In this document: positions 37,901 through 52,100 of the stretch, in pieces
How positions within the stretch are numbered: position 1 is the stretch's first letter
How the letters are laid out: every line of letters begins with the position of its first letter
Assembly: GCA_036345935.2 (NCBI GenBank)
Contig: JADWOT020000002.1
Location: 3,184,153 to 3,248,152, forward strand
Reading direction: 5' to 3'
From: Taenia hydatigena
Taxonomy: Eukaryota; Platyhelminthes; Cestoda; Cyclophyllidea; Taeniidae
Length of the DNA: 64,000 nt
Notes under the pieces: generated by a model
What the model was told of the DNA's origin: nothing
What the model saw: only the letters and a program-made list of their open reading frames with translations
Database searches by the model: none
Program-made: the position numbers and the translations under genes

Positions 37901-38953
37901 AACAGTTGCAGTTCTTATTGGTAACCAGTTTTACGCATGAGCTTAGAGGAAAAATTTAAATACGATGTAAGACTGGTTGCGTTTAAAGCATGTTGGAGTC
38001 TACTGCTTGAGACAGAGTAATTGGGGTAGTATCACCGCCCGAAGGACCGGCTACCATTTGCGACTTCTATAAGAGGAAGAAATGAATCGGTATCTAGGTC
38101 AGGAGGTTTGAGCAGAGTCAGCAACCATGAAATCAGATGAGGCATCAATTTTGTTCGAATAATACCACACCAAATTAAATTTGCGTTAGTAAACTTTTGG
38201 ACTCAATGCAACATTGTTTATTAAACATGGTTGTCGCCACTAAAGCAGTGCTGTAACAAACACCAAAGTATTCTATGTACAGAAAGGAGGATTCGCATGC
38301 ATTCTGGAGTCGCCAACACTTGCTGAGTTGCCCTCATGGACGAAATGGTCGAAGATTCAATCGTTTGAGACGCGTTGCTAAGTGACCTCACAAATGCTAA
38401 AATAAAACAAGCTGGCATGAAAACTATCAGCATGAAATGAATACAAGCCGAGCGAAAAATGATTTTGTAATCGCGGCAACAATTCTTACTCGAGTGCTTG
38501 GGATCCAGATCTAACTACCGTTTCAGAGCATACTTAGAAAGCAATGCTGCGATTTTTCCAATCCATTTTGCCAACTGCACGGGCTCGAGTAAGTCGAATT
38601 CGCCATGTATGAAGAAATAATTAATTTTCACGGCTCCAAAAGGTGCTTAGGATGAACAATTGACTTGCGAATGCAGATTTTTCTCCTTCAGATTATGCCT
38701 AATTTAAACCCACACCCTCCATCTAACTAATGCGTGTACATTCGTGCAGCTGAACATTCATGTAATCAGTTGCTTCTGGATGTGTGTCAGTGTGTCGCAT
38801 AGTTTAGTGAGCACCGACTTCCAGGATTAGAGGAGAGTGAATACTTCTGACATTTCAAAATGAGATTGTTTTCCACCTCAACTTTATCTGATGTGTCTTT
38901 GGCATTAAATCACCAAAAGGAATGCATAAGCATGCAAACGACGACATGAACTA
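31990..38953. other. No gene supported
   Basis: About 7 kb of mostly unique-looking sequence. The frame 33107-33352 has a vaguely FN3-like stretch and is described in the findings. Otherwise only short frames are present. The left edge of the R1 array copy (38954) is abrupt. Confidence 0.45.
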
Positions 38954-40180
38954 ATGTGTGACAACATGTGTTGAAGGACAATCTGGACAGCATGGGCGGC
39001 ATGTTATATAACAGCTGATTTTACCCATACAATTGCATCTTAGAATACACACGTGCCTCGGGGGTAAATGCAAGTGTCAGCAATGTTGAGACACCTATGG
39101 TACAAGTCAGAGAAGAGGGACAATCAGTGCCGCGTCAATGGTATATAATAGAGCTGCAGAATTTACGAACGTAATTGCGACGGCAAGCACACACCGGTCT
39201 CATGGTTGTGGGTGTAAGTTTCAGCAATGCACGATTTGTGCACCACCAATAAGTGTAAAGGGGTGGTCTAAAGTGCATGGGTGGCAATTGATAGAGCTGT
39301 AGGATTTACATATATCTGCCTCTTCCATTTGGCACGGGTTAACCTGTGGTGGGAGCAACTATCAGAAATGCCACGCCTTGTGTGCCACCAATCGGTGTGG
39401 AGGGATAGACTAGAACACATTGCAGTCATGTGAGAGATCTGCAAAATTTATCCACATTTTGCGTCTTTTAAATCACGCAGGTATGTCAGTAGTGATGCCA
39501 TGCGTAAGCATTGCGACAACTTGTGTGCCAGAAATCAGTGTCGAAGGATAATCTAGAACACATAAGCGGCAAGTTAGAGACGTACAAAATTCACCCATAT
39601 ACGCGCAACGTTAAAAACACACCGGGTGCCAGTAGTGATTGCGAGCTACGGCAATGCCACAACTTGCGCGCCAGCCATCAGTTTGAAAGGAGAATCTACA
39701 CCCCAAAGATGACATTAAAGACACCTGCAGAATTGACTCACATACAATTGAAATCAATCTCACACCAGCCCGTCAGTGGTGGGTGTGGGTGTCAGAAATG
39801 CCACAACTTATTCTCCAATAGTGTGTGGAGATAATTTAGACCCAATTATTGGAATGATCGATGAGTGCAGAATTCACTCATTTACTCTCGATGTTGAATT
39901 CACATCAGCATGTGGGTGGTGGGTGTGAGTGCTAGCAATGCCACAACTCGTGTGCCACCAATCATTAAGGACGGCTAATCTAGACGTCATAGATAGGAGT
40001 TGAGACATCTGCAGAATTTACTTATGCGCCTCCGACATCAATCTCATACCGGTTGATCAGTGGTGGGTGTAATTATCAGAAATGCCAATACTTGTGTGCT
40101 AACAATTAGTGCGGAAGGGTAATCTTGATCCCATAGGTATCATGTGACACCTGCAAAACTAACCCCCATGTTCTCGCCAT
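38954..40180 (+). repeat. R1 copy: ~143-bp tandem array
   Basis: Homology to 10350-10611 starts abruptly at about 38954, then passes directly into sequence like 13335-14200. Cores fall at 39081, 39225, 39366, 39509, 39652, 39796, 39936 and 40080, that is every 140-144 bases. Several unit-specific differences are shared with the palindrome array in the same order, so the two arrays descend from one array rather than expanding independently. Confidence 0.9.
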
Positions 40181-40189
40181 CAATATATA

Positions 40190-42120
40190 CCATTGACGCG
40201 GTACTGATTTTCCCTCTTCTCTGACTTGTACCATAGATGTCTCAACATTGCTGACACTTGCATTTACCCCCGAGGCACGTGTGTATTCTAAGATGCAATT
40301 GTATGGGTAACATCAGCTGTTATATAACGTGCCGCTTATGCTGTCCAGATTGTCCTTCAACACATGTTGTCACACAAATTGAGGCTTTGTTTACACGTTT
40401 CCCACCCTCACGTCCTGGTCGATCAGGAAGGCTAAATTAATTGTGTGAACTCTGCATATCTCTTACTTGCCATCTGTGCGGTCTAATTTGTCACACCACA
40501 TTGGTTTGTGGCACACATGTGGTGGCATTTCTGACACATTCACCCATCACTGGCCGACTCGTGCCATGCTTATTTTGCATGTAAATGCTGGTATTTGGCA
40601 GTGAAAATGCTATATTTATCTTGAAAGCAGATTCACGATAGAACACCAGATTCTTCTCCGTTATGCGTAATCAAACTCCATTTTCTCTTCAGTTGCGAAA
40701 TCTCATCATCATGACCAATTACCATCTTTAAACTGGCCTTATATCACAAAGCATTTACTCACTTGTGCCCTTTTTTCAAAGCGAGTTCTGTATACATATG
40801 TCTTTTGGCAAGAAAATGAAATTGCAAGTGTAAACGTAGTAGTTTTATGGAAGAGTGTGAAATGCACTCACTTGGATAGCTACGCAGCTGTGAAAGATAC
40901 AATGGTTGCCTTAAAGTAAAAACGATTAGATATTTGGGTAAGCGATTGAATGGTCGAAATATACCCCATTCTACTGTTCAGACACAAGGGGTGGGTGAAT
41001 GGGTTGGTGGGTAAATAAGTCAACGTATCGTCTGCCTATTATAATGGTAAGTTGCACAAAGGAGTCAGGATTAATTAGAGGAATTTGACGGATCAGTGTG
41101 TGCGCTTTTGTTCGGAACCTCTACTAAGGAACAACCGACGAGGCAACACAGTCAAGGTACGACGCTTTGTTGCCGAAAACAGCCAACAAACTAGACACGG
41201 TAAAATTAGCATGCACAGTGGCCTCATCTGACCACAAAATAATGCCATGTGGTGTGTCCGCGTAAAGGAGGGAACGCAAAGCATTGCACGACTTCACAAA
41301 GGATGCTGTTATGCCAAATAATCATCCCAACAAATATGGACCCTGCAATGAGGCATGTAGGAGGGATTGACTGCGTAACCCTTTCTACCTAAGCAAACGC
41401 TGACATTCCGCCCAATTGACCCAATTCGACAGAGTCTGTCATCGCGACGGCACAAATGCCTTCTGAAAAATCTAACGCAGAGGGTTAAACTTACTATTAC
41501 TACTACTGCTACTACTACTACCCACTATTACTACTACTACTACTACTAACTATTAAAGTGGTAGGTTGCACAGGGGAGTCAGGATTAATTAGGAGAATTC
41601 AGCGGACCACAGTGTGCGCTTCTGATCAGAGCCTTAGCTAAGGTACGATACTTTGTTGATGAGAACAGCCAATAAACTGGACACAGCGAAATTCCCATGT
41701 TTATTGGCTACATCTGACTACTAAATAACATCACGTGGTATGTCCGCGTGGAAGAGAGAACACAAAGCAAAGTTAATGTAAAACGATTAATTCACCAGAC
41801 TTTATGGTTTCGTGCATATGGAGTGCCCATCGCTTAGAGTCTGATGCAAGTGGCCAAAATGTGGCATAAATCTGATTGATGTGCAGTCAACAATAATGTT
41901 GTCAGTTGTCCGAATTAATGAGTTGTGCCTATAGTAACCTTTGCATGGCTTTGCTATGGGACACAACCAATGTGTAATGACGAATCTGTAAGCGTAAAAT
42001 ATAAGGCCCTTTCCTTATATATAAATATTAGGCAGTACCATTTACGCAGCAGCATTCAGACAGTGGCGGGAGAAGGACGGCTGCCGCATTATTTTTGCCA
42101 TCATATTGTTCATAAATGAA
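40190..42120 (-). repeat. R1 copy: inverted terminal region
   Basis: Reverse complement of about 8870-10520. At 40200-40370 it is also the inverse of 38954-39150, so the two ends of this copy form an inverted repeat flanking the array. Homology is interrupted at 41491-41780 by a (TAC)n tract and a second, more diverged fragment of the same terminal region (about 41565-41775). Confidence 0.8.
41491..41553. repeat. (TAC)n / (ACT)n microsatellite
   Basis: An imperfect trinucleotide tract with a few interruptions. It sits exactly where homology to the R1 terminal region breaks and a duplicated terminal fragment begins. Confidence 0.9.
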
Positions 42121-45100
42121 GCCACTTAACGTATCTATCTCTCACGATGATGTAAAAGAGACTATCCTCCTTCAAGTCACCCTATTCTTGCACTCAAGCT
42201 CCTGTTAGAAGCAAACTACGTTTATCACGTTACGCTCTCCATTCGCTGCCACCGTGATCACCTTGTCTTCCTTAAACTCATCATTCAGAAATTGCGTTGC
42301 AATCACTGACACGAGCCATGCTCTTTCTCAGCACCTTTGAATCCCTGACGGGCGTCCAACGGCACCTTCTCTCTCCACAATCAGCATCACGAATCATTAG
42401 CTAATTAGGCACTTGATCGTTGCTAGCGGTTCCCAAATGACGCTGACGCCTTTTAAGCAAAAGTGCAGTGGTCTACCATGAAAAGTCGCATTTTGGAGCT
42501 GTTGCGGGGTCTGCAGAACAAACCAGTTCTCTACCCTGAGGTCACAGATTGGGCACAAATAGTGCGTTTGCTTTCTGAGTGACGCAAAAATAACACACTT
42601 GGGGTTGTAATCCTGGAAACAACTACATGTTATGTTTCCTCTCAAAGTAGAACAGGTGCAAACGATTTCAACTTTGAATGTCTTAATCCTTAAGCGCGTC
42701 CATTTTAACGCTTTAAGCCTTAGGCTGACGGCAACATTTATCTCAAAGCGGCCAATGCAACTATGACGATGGTGTGTCATTCAAGTTTCCAGTTTGACGG
42801 AACCTGGAGTTGTGGCGTGTCGTAAGTGTATCCACTAGTTGTGAGTAGTTGCGGCGACGCTATCAAATTTGGGAATCGAACGCTTAATTCATACACCGCT
42901 CTCTGTGTTGCAAATGCTGTACGTAAAGACTAAATGGGTCCGAGATGTTTACTTTGAAATGAGACGCCCAGGGGGCTGACACAGTGCTGATGTGTTTTTC
43001 CAATTTTACTCACAAAACCCACAGTTAGGCATACAATTGCATTCATCTCTGGCTATCTTTCCCGACTCTAATGCGCTTTGTCTCTTTTTATTAAGTAAAC
43101 CCGCCTCCTCTGTTAATTAACAACACACTAACAAAGTGTTTTGGTGTCGACATTCTGAGTCTCATACTTTATTGAGGCAGAGATTTAAAAGCAGTGTCGC
43201 TCACTTGGCATTCGCTTGCGTGCAATTCTTTGTTATTTTGTCTTGGTCATCAAACACAATCCATATGGTCATTTAGTTTGCGCAGATCTTAAATTCACCC
43301 ACAGTCTCCTGACCTACATTGTTTGCCCGAGTGCACCAAGTTACTGCCCTTCATACAAACAATCACCCAGAATTAAACAGATAATTACGAGACAAACTCT
43401 TAATAATTCTACCCTGTCTAGTTATGAAATGGATTCATTCGACTTGCGGATATGGTGGCGTCAAATAAGATCAGAGTCTTTAAAAGTACCGAAACTATAT
43501 TCTGGGAGAAAGAAACAACAATATGCGCTGTGCTCTTTTATTTATCAAACCTACTGTCTGCCGTGATACAAGCCAAATACGAGATCCCCGAATTCTACTT
43601 ACTGTCCGAGGTGTACTTAACACCACCTGTCTGAAGACACATCTATTTTACGAATGTTCAAATATCTTTCTCTGCTAAGTATACATCGGGAACACCTTTG
43701 AGGTAGTTGGCGAAGGAATTATTGGCAGTGTGAATGCCTTGAGTGCTTAGAGTTGGTTTCTTCCTAGCACGACTACTTATCCGTTTCACCACTGCATTTG
43801 TGCATCGTTTTTGGCAGTAATCTCTGATCACGAGTTCAGGACCTCCCTTCGCCAATTGAGGGTTCTCAGATGTTGCAGACTTCAACTTTTGCAGTCACAA
43901 GTAAAAACGACAGCAGCTTCTGATTGTTTGTTTCACTCCTCGTTAAGATTCGCAGACATTGTCGACTAGGATTTGAGTTTGCTAGGCATGTGATGGAAAT
44001 CTCTTTTAAAACGCGACTCTAATACAGTTGAACAACCGGGATACGGAGTTTATCGACACTAGAACCTAAGTCTCCCAGGGAACGCAGCAAAGACAATAGA
44101 GAGGATCAAACTCGCAAGCCTGATATCTTGTCATTCTGTATTTCTGTAGACATGCATATCCATTTGTAAGTAGTGGGCCACATAGACAGTTTAGGTGAAT
44201 TTCGACAATGAAAGTCTAGGTGGGTCAATTAACATATTTTACTGCAAACTGATTAAACTGAACAGTAATATCCGTGGCAGATGATTCGCGACTTAAAGCA
44301 GACAACTAAATAGAGGGTAAATACCTGGATAATTGAAGTAGTAAACCTGAATATCAAGAGCGCTCCATTCCGATTTGATTTTTGCACGTGGTCATTAACT
44401 TAATCTTGCCATTTGTATTTGACTTCTTCCTTCTGTTTCTATTTGTGTTATTACCTATCCAGAATTATTTTTTGTTGGACCTATATAGCATGTTGGGAAG
44501 GTGAGTGCCTGCTCAAAACCCCTTTGGCTGGGCGAACCGCATCAAAAGCAATTTGCGCGAAAAGCACCTATTAAGACAAAACGCACCCCGCTCGCCAGTG
44601 AACCCGCAGCCTAGACTGATGGATAGTCGGACATGATGCATGTTTGATAAGTCAAGAGAAATTAAAAAGCTTTATGGTCTAAATGTTAAGGTCTAGTTAG
44701 GGATCATATGCCTTTCAACAAGTCTTACCTGGCCTGAATGCGTTTCATTTCATATTCATCGCTGAATCTATTGCAATGGGACTAAAATACATGCTCCAAA
44801 ATGTCCGCATGAGAGCGATTTTAGGAAAAGACGGCTCCTCAATGATAGATTTTGCGCCTCAGATGATCTAGCGACCCCCTTATTACTCATCTTCTTACCA
44901 AACAATTTTGTTCGACTGCACCTCCTGTATTGTTTACGCGACGCGGCGTCAAGTGGCTTTGATGAAGGCACACGGGAACGAAAGTATGGTTTTTAAAGCT
45001 GCATTGTTGGTGGTCTGTTTGGTAAAAGATATGCGACTAAAAAGGTTAGATGGTAGTAAGAAGGACTTTGGAGATAAGTTAGTATGGATAGTATGTTGCG

Positions 45101-45939
45101 ATGGCGAGTGGGTGGGAAGATCTGCCAAGTGCTGACTCACAAAGCAAAGGCGCGAAGGGGAGGGCAGACAGCCAAAGTAGTGAGGCGCAGTGTGAAGAAA
45201 GTTGTGCTTGCACTGACACCATTGTTTGATCCTCACCATGTAAATTTTACACGGTGAGTATGGATGCGGTTAAAGCCGTGCCTGCAAGCTGGAATATTTG
45301 ACTGGTTCTACAATGACCTTGATGGAAGGTAAAGGCAAGCGTGGAAAGGGATGTACACTAAATGGGCCCAGCCCACTGCTGATGTGAGCTGTTAGACTGA
45401 GGGTCGGAGACTCCACGAGGGATGATTAAGAAGCAAGTGTGTCCAAAGCATGTCACTGTTAGTTATTAGGTGTCAACCGAAGGCACTATGGGATCATCAT
45501 CCTTTAAAATGAAGCTGATTGGGCCTCAAAGTCAATGTTTCTACTAAATTTTTGAAGGGTCACATTACACTCAATCGCACATCGTACTTGGATTTTGCGG
45601 AAAAGTGGTTGCAAGTCAGCAACTTCCAAGATCCTTTGACTCTATTTTTCATAGGCTGTGCAACAGTCCGACAAGGGTTGTCGAAGTCGAAGATGGACTG
45701 GACAGGGTGCTTGGTCCGTGAAAAAAGCGCAAAACCCCATTTGACCTCATATTTCTGCCGTGCGTTATACCTTCATTCTCATATATCTGCCACAAATCTT
45801 GCTAACGCGGGTAGCGCCTGTGACGCTTAGAAATGTGAGGAACGTTAGTAAGTAGACAGGTAAATGACAGTCGGACAGATAGGGGAAGGACATCATCTCC
45901 CAAACCGCAACTAAATATTAGACCACTTCTGTTTAAGAA
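42121..45939. other. No gene supported
   Basis: About 3.8 kb. It contains the longest minus-strand frame outside the repeats (42397-42780, 127 residues, cysteine-rich), for which I cannot name a family. No splice context or promoter was recognised. Confidence 0.45.
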
Positions 45940-47090
45940 GAGGTCGCTACTGTCAAGTATGACAAGAAGATGGGCTTGATTATTTGAAGGATTCTTATGG
46001 AATACTCAATGTTTGGAGTTTATTTGAGGAAAGAACTAAAATATGATCGACTGTAGACCCGGCTTTAATAAGCAATCTCCAGCTTCAGTTTTGCACCTTT
46101 TCTCTATTTGTGTGATGAGTTCTCGGAGGTCAGCTCTTTGATACAATTTGTCAGCACTTTGAAACACGTCATAAATGTGTTTTTTCACCAAAGATTAATT
46201 TGTATGGCGCTAGTTACGCGGCCTCTCACCGGTAGACTTATGATTGTCTTTGAATGTCTCGAAAAGCCTGATGTAGTGATCGCTAAGCAATCAACCTCTC
46301 CTTTTTCAGCCATTCCATTTACAAAGAAAGAACTGGTTTAACTGTCTATTAAATGTGGAAGACTACAAACAGCGCCTAAGAAAGGTCTTAATGTAAACGA
46401 TAACAAAGGACGTCAAGTCACCAAAAAAATATAACTTTTTATGCCCCAACTTTTCCACACTTGCACAATTCTCTACGCATTTCTTGCACGAATTCTTATT
46501 TTTGCTTACATAAATTCACCCCTCCATTCCTCCTCATTATACATCCCTCTTCTCCACTCCTACTCACCCTCCTAGCAGTAGTAGTTATGATGGGCTGTTC
46601 TGCACCTTTGCCATTGCTCTCCCTCACCCACCTATCCGCTTATCCGCATGTGCCTATTGAGTGCATGTTACAGTCATCCTGCTCCTACCATCTCTTCCAT
46701 CTCACCACGACCACTACTTGTGGCTTTTGGTGGAAGCCCTTTCCTCCCTCCTTCAATCATTCGCACATTATTTAATTAATTTATTCACTTTGTTCACTCC
46801 AACTTATGCTGGCATCAAATTTCAAGCGGCTGGAACAATCGCCTGTTCGAACAACTTCTGTTTTTTGCTATGGTTCAGTTCCGTCTTACAATTGTTCGCA
46901 TTTTATTACATTGTCACATATGCGTCACACGCGTATGTTGCTAATATGCCAATTTCTTCCCAGAATTTGGTCTCATGCACGCATTCATACGCACTTACGT
47001 ACGTGACTGCCTCCTCTTCTGAATTCCATCCAACACCAAGTCAACACATCCCTACCATTTACAAAACTACCAGCCCAACTCCATTATTTT
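45940..47090 (+). repeat. R3 repeat
   Basis: The first part (45940-46340) matches 59080-59480 in the same orientation. The second part (46450-47090, pyrimidine-rich on this strand) matches 57960-58600 in the opposite orientation. The two halves have therefore been rearranged relative to each other. The open frames 46461-46775 and 46661-47095 follow from the pyrimidine-rich composition, and I do not call them genes. Confidence 0.65.
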
Positions 47091-48374
47091 CGTGATTGAA
47101 TTATGGCAAATTTGTTTAACTAAACTCTAAATAATTAATTTTTTGTTCGAGTGTTATCTTAGGCTTCATAAAGTCTTTTTCTTCATTATATCTTCTTGTC
47201 ATGCATACCTTACGCACGAATACACCCTCGGTCACTAAATTTCCTTCTCTGCGCTCATCCTGCAGCATCAATAAGGTTTGCATACAAGTCCCGTATTTTT
47301 AAATAGAGGTTTTATGAGACCGCGAAATGGTGGAATTCTCCAAACCATCCATTCAATACAATCAGTGCTTGCACTAAATTATGCAAAATATATTTGGAAA
47401 GCAGTCTTTGATAGGGCGTTGGTGATAAGAAAAGTCCCAGTGCAAAATGACTCCTTTTCTCTTCTTCTCATCAAGCAGTGGCAAAACGTTCTTCACTCAT
47501 CACAACTACCACGAGCATTGGTTACCACAAGCCTGCATAATTTGTCGGTCATTCCACATGCACTAAAGGATAAGAGGCATGAGGCGACAGTATGGTGGAG
47601 ATGAAAACCGGCTTCAATTTGCACAACAAAGCAAGGCTTTCGGAAGAGGAGGAGAAATACCAATGCGAGCATTTTTAAAGCTGTGTGGCTCTGGAAATGG
47701 GATAAAAAGCATGTGCCTCACCGGCAATATGCTATGCATGGAGTGATTGAAGTCGGGCAATTATGGTCGCCAGCTAAATGGATTCCAATGCTGCAGCGAC
47801 TACACTTAGACGCCTCGAGTAATAATTCAAGACAGACTAACTACTTACTCAGCTGTCATCTTTAGTTGGGTTGGTCCGGTTCCATATCGCAGATGTTTCG
47901 CAGAACCAGAATGCAACCTAATTTACGAGAAATGACGCAGCATGCTGCATGCTTGAAAACTAACATCGGAAAATCTTAAAGGAATCGCTACCTTATTGCT
48001 TAACTAGCAAATCCACAAACCCTACTAAGACGCTTTAAAAGGTAGCTGTTGCACTTGCATGAAGAGCGCAATGTCGCATTACTTGAAAGCTTTATATGCA
48101 GTCGTAAAATTTTATCCCAGTGCGATATTTGAGTAAAGTGTTGAAAAGGGGTGAGAATAAACGCTATAAATTGCTAAAGATGAGGGTATTTTACTCAATC
48201 AAATCGAAGCAACGAACTTGAACTAATGCTGAAATACTCTGATTTGTTCCGCTAGTTCGACAACAAATAAAAGACCGATCGCAACAAGTGACACCTGCAA
48301 TCTCATGTAGTGCATCGCAAAGGGAAAGTTACGATGCTCATACAACCCCGGCCGACTAGCAGCATCATGCCACT

Positions 48375-49183
48375 ACTTCCTTTCTCCATGGTCATCTATT
48401 CACCAACCTTGGAACCCGATTAGCTCTGGTGCATTCATGAGCAAACGCAGTACTCGTCGAGATTTCGTGAGTGCTTTTAACATCAGCTGCTTTTTTACAA
48501 CCAAAAAAATAAATAACTCTATGGAAAAAAGTTGTGTGTGACTATTGCTTATTCTTGTTTTCTTAAGGATTACATCATCCAGCCACTTATTCGCCCTCTT
48601 ATGGCTAAGGAGAATTTCACTCTTCTTTTAGTGGTAGAAATGCAATTCGTGTAATGTCTTATAGAAATGTAACTCCACGGTGTCCGAATATGATTGTTTA
48701 ATTATGGCTAGTAGAATTTTAGAGAAATTCGATGGTAACAAGTCGTATTATTCTTCTTTTAGATAATAAACAAAGGGAAATCTTAATCATTGTACGTGGC
48801 TTAAGAAATTATCCCAATTTCTTAAATTGATATTTCAAATCAAATGCATGACACAGCTTCATGAATACGGTAGAAATCACGTGGTCCTTTCTGAGAGGGT
48901 CATTGTCAAGGCCCTTCGTAGCTGGTTGACTGCTTTGATCATAATATCTTTTTAAAGGGATACCACCTGTGATACAGGAGCATGCATGATGGGAATTCTT
49001 CAGTTGCGAACAGTACTATTTATTGGTCTCAGTAGCTGCAGTTGCTGGGAGTGTAATGAAGGCTAATAAGCATCAAGCCATACGTGGGAGTAACTCCATT
49101 GGTACTAAACGGAATTTTTGAAGAGTCTCTAACGTCTTCATAAACTAACATTAGTCTTGAGATGCGTGTAGCTTTATTTTCTG
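48375..49183 (+). repeat. Left long inverted terminal arm of a 6.3-kb element
   Basis: Nearly identical to the reverse complement of 53852-54660. Paired positions sum to 103035 at both ends, with a small indel between. Homology stops sharply on the inside after ttttctg (49183) and on the outside before acttcc (48375). Visible differences are single bases or short indels. Confidence 0.9.
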
Positions 49184-52100
49184 ACCTAAGGCTTTTCCCA
49201 GGCATCGCAAATACGGACAAAAATAATCCGAGCCTTTTCCTCAAATGCCTCAACGATGTTCTATTGCAATACATGAGTTCCCCTAATATTTTTTTTCATT
49301 CGCAATCCATTTTGCACGTTATTTTCTCAAAGAAGTGCTACTAGACAGTAAGAACGTTACGTCTTACTGCTTGGTGGAAACCTCGCACGAGTTTCCTGAT
49401 TCCCTTTGCGCTGGTTCTTTTATTTGCCTCAACTTTAACAAGTGGGGTGACATTTGTCCTAATACGTTAGTGATTTTTTTCACTAGGTACCTAAAAGATA
49501 TAAAGGCTGCCTAATGCTTGTCTGTTTTTCTATGATGTAGGACGTTACCTATGCGAGGACCACTTTCTATACAAATTTTCTTCGACAGGACGTGCTTCAC
49601 GTTGCTTTTCTCATTAAATCGCAAATGCAGCCAGCTTATTTGATGAGCATTGTGCCAGAAATACGGCTTGGCAACAATCTCAGATATTGTTAGTGTTGTA
49701 GGCTACAGGTGTAGCGTCTTGAGGCTCTCCTGAAGGCAAAAGAAGGTAGAATGTCAGGGTAGAATACATATATTTAATGGGCGGAGAGAAGTAAGCTGCT
49801 GGCATGGCATGGAGGCCAGCCTACGCACCTAGGGCAACACGGCCACCTCTGCGACCTTGACCGAAACCGGTAGTTCCAATAAACAAAGTACTGCAACAGG
49901 AAGTGAAATTATTGCCGAATTCTGGAAAGATTATGCCGTATGAAGTAGTCACAATGGCCACGCTTTTAACCCTAGCAACAAGCATTTACCCATCTCTACT
50001 ACTGCTGCGAATTCTGTCTGATAACCTGTGACAGAGTTGGTTGGGCGCGTAGGTGGATCTGTGGGCTGGCATAGAAGGAACTTCACTAAGACGCAGACCC
50101 TTCACCTACCTACTCCTATCTGCGGAAGTCCTTAAGTCACCTACGGTGGTAAGGTATCTGGTGGCTCATTGATGACATCCCTTAGTGATGTAAGCATTTC
50201 AAGAACAGCCATACGTTTGTCGATTACACCACGCCGTTCAATAAACTCTTAACCGTTTGTACGGTATGAGCGAACGAGAAAAGTGTGGAATGGTGGGAGC
50301 GGTGCGCACGATGAATTCACTGACGTAACCAAGCTTTTGCAATATCAAAAAGGTGGTGAACGTGATGAAGTCGAGTGTTTATGCTGTTCCATAAGCAATG
50401 ACAAGTCCTTCACACCAACACTACTTCTAGGTTTTGCCCACAAGTTGATTTCTCTTCTGTGAATGTCCAATTTATTATCCTGGTTGAAATCGGTCATGAT
50501 AATGCACCCAATGGTCCACATAGCAATTTCACTTGGCCCAAAATTTAGTAAGCGCGACTATCATTCATGGCAAGAACGGATAGCCACGACCTAAAAAGTT
50601 GTTATATAGTGACAAGGAGTAAAAAGCCAAAAGGCTCTTCTGACACAAAAACTCGATCACTAATAGCCCTCAGAAAGACCAATCCTCTCCACTATTTCAC
50701 TGACCCATCTGCTGCATGGCCAATCAGCTATCTACGGACCTCCGTCTTCCTTGATGGTTCGTGGCTTTCCGACAACAACAGTCTAGCAAAGACAAGGAAG
50801 AACTTCGAATATGGAAATTGCTCCAAAACGCTGATGTGCATTCAGAACGAAATGAAGGATCTTGACAACCCCAAAAACAAAAGTAACAGTCAATAATGTG
50901 GTCCAGGTAGACGATACTCATGCGGATTCGGAGGTTGCCGTAGCCACTTTGATGCTCTCATCCATTTACTGAGCTTCGAAGGCTCTCCACGCAGCGTGCG
51001 ACGCATTTGATTGTTGCTCTGGCAGCTACTGACATCGCTCTGATTCCACAGCTTTCCATGCAAATCCGATTTCGTCGAACCCTTTTCTATTCATGGATCC
51101 TTACTCGCAAATGCTCCTGGTCCTGTCTTTTTGTGTCTGTCTGTGTCCGTAGTTTCGTCGTGCACCGACTCAGTGCGATGACTTTCTTTCTTCGATCACT
51201 GCAACGGATTATGGGATTGAAAATGATTTAATGCATAAAATGCACCTGTTTTACTTAGCAATATAACGGCAGAGTGCATTTGAATTGTAGTTCTGCAGAA
51301 GTGCGATATGGTCGGCCTCTTCCTGCCTCTGTTCCATTCGCGGTTCCTTTTTTAATAACTTAGAATTATTACGCGATTAGAAATAAGGCAGAATTTCGCG
51401 TACTCGTTACGCAAATCGCCTTTTATCGAAGGTGTTTTCGAAAAATCCGTTGCATGGGCCTCCATCATCCTGAATATTTGTTGGGAATGATGACTTGCTG
51501 TGTAAAGCTTCATTTGTGGCAACATTCTAAGAGATTAGTTGCATTAACCCCAGTTTTATGGTTTCAAATGTAAAAAATCCAGGTAAATACCATATATAAG
51601 TGCAAACGTGCCCTGTTTAAGTAGAATGGGATGTCCAAGATGTCTTCAGTGAAGTTGTCTAGCCTAACACCTCTCAACTAGCATATGATAAAAATCAGCT
51701 AATTAAGCACAAAGTGATCGCTGAAAATTACCAAGATCTTATGCATTCACCACCCATTGAAGCACCAACCCCATAATCATTTTGGCCTTTAGTTTGCTTT
51801 TGGATGCCGCCGTTAATTTCCTTGTGCTCGAGCAAAATACATAATTTACCTCCTATAAGACAGATTAATGGTACAAGTCGCTCTTCACGTCGGCTGAATG
51901 TAATCATTTACTGTCTCAATTTATGCAAATTATTTGTGAATTGCGTGCTGTGATAAAAAGTTGATAATGAGGAGAGTGTTTCGACTAAATGCTTCAAATT
52001 CACGTTCCATTTTACTGCAGCCGTACCAAACACAAACCTGGAAGCAGTGATGTGACTGTACTCGGCTGGAGAAGGCGACTGCGATGCTCGGCAGATCATT

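Noticed and set aside
38954..40180. CRISPR array
   Set aside because: The period is ~143 bases with whole units diverging together, in a eukaryotic context with no cas genes. There is no short constant repeat with variable spacers.
46461..47095. Membrane or Ser/Thr/Leu-rich protein in R3
   Set aside because: The hydrophobic composition follows from a pyrimidine-rich strand. The related copy at 57960-58600 shows the same compositional effect without a consistent frame.
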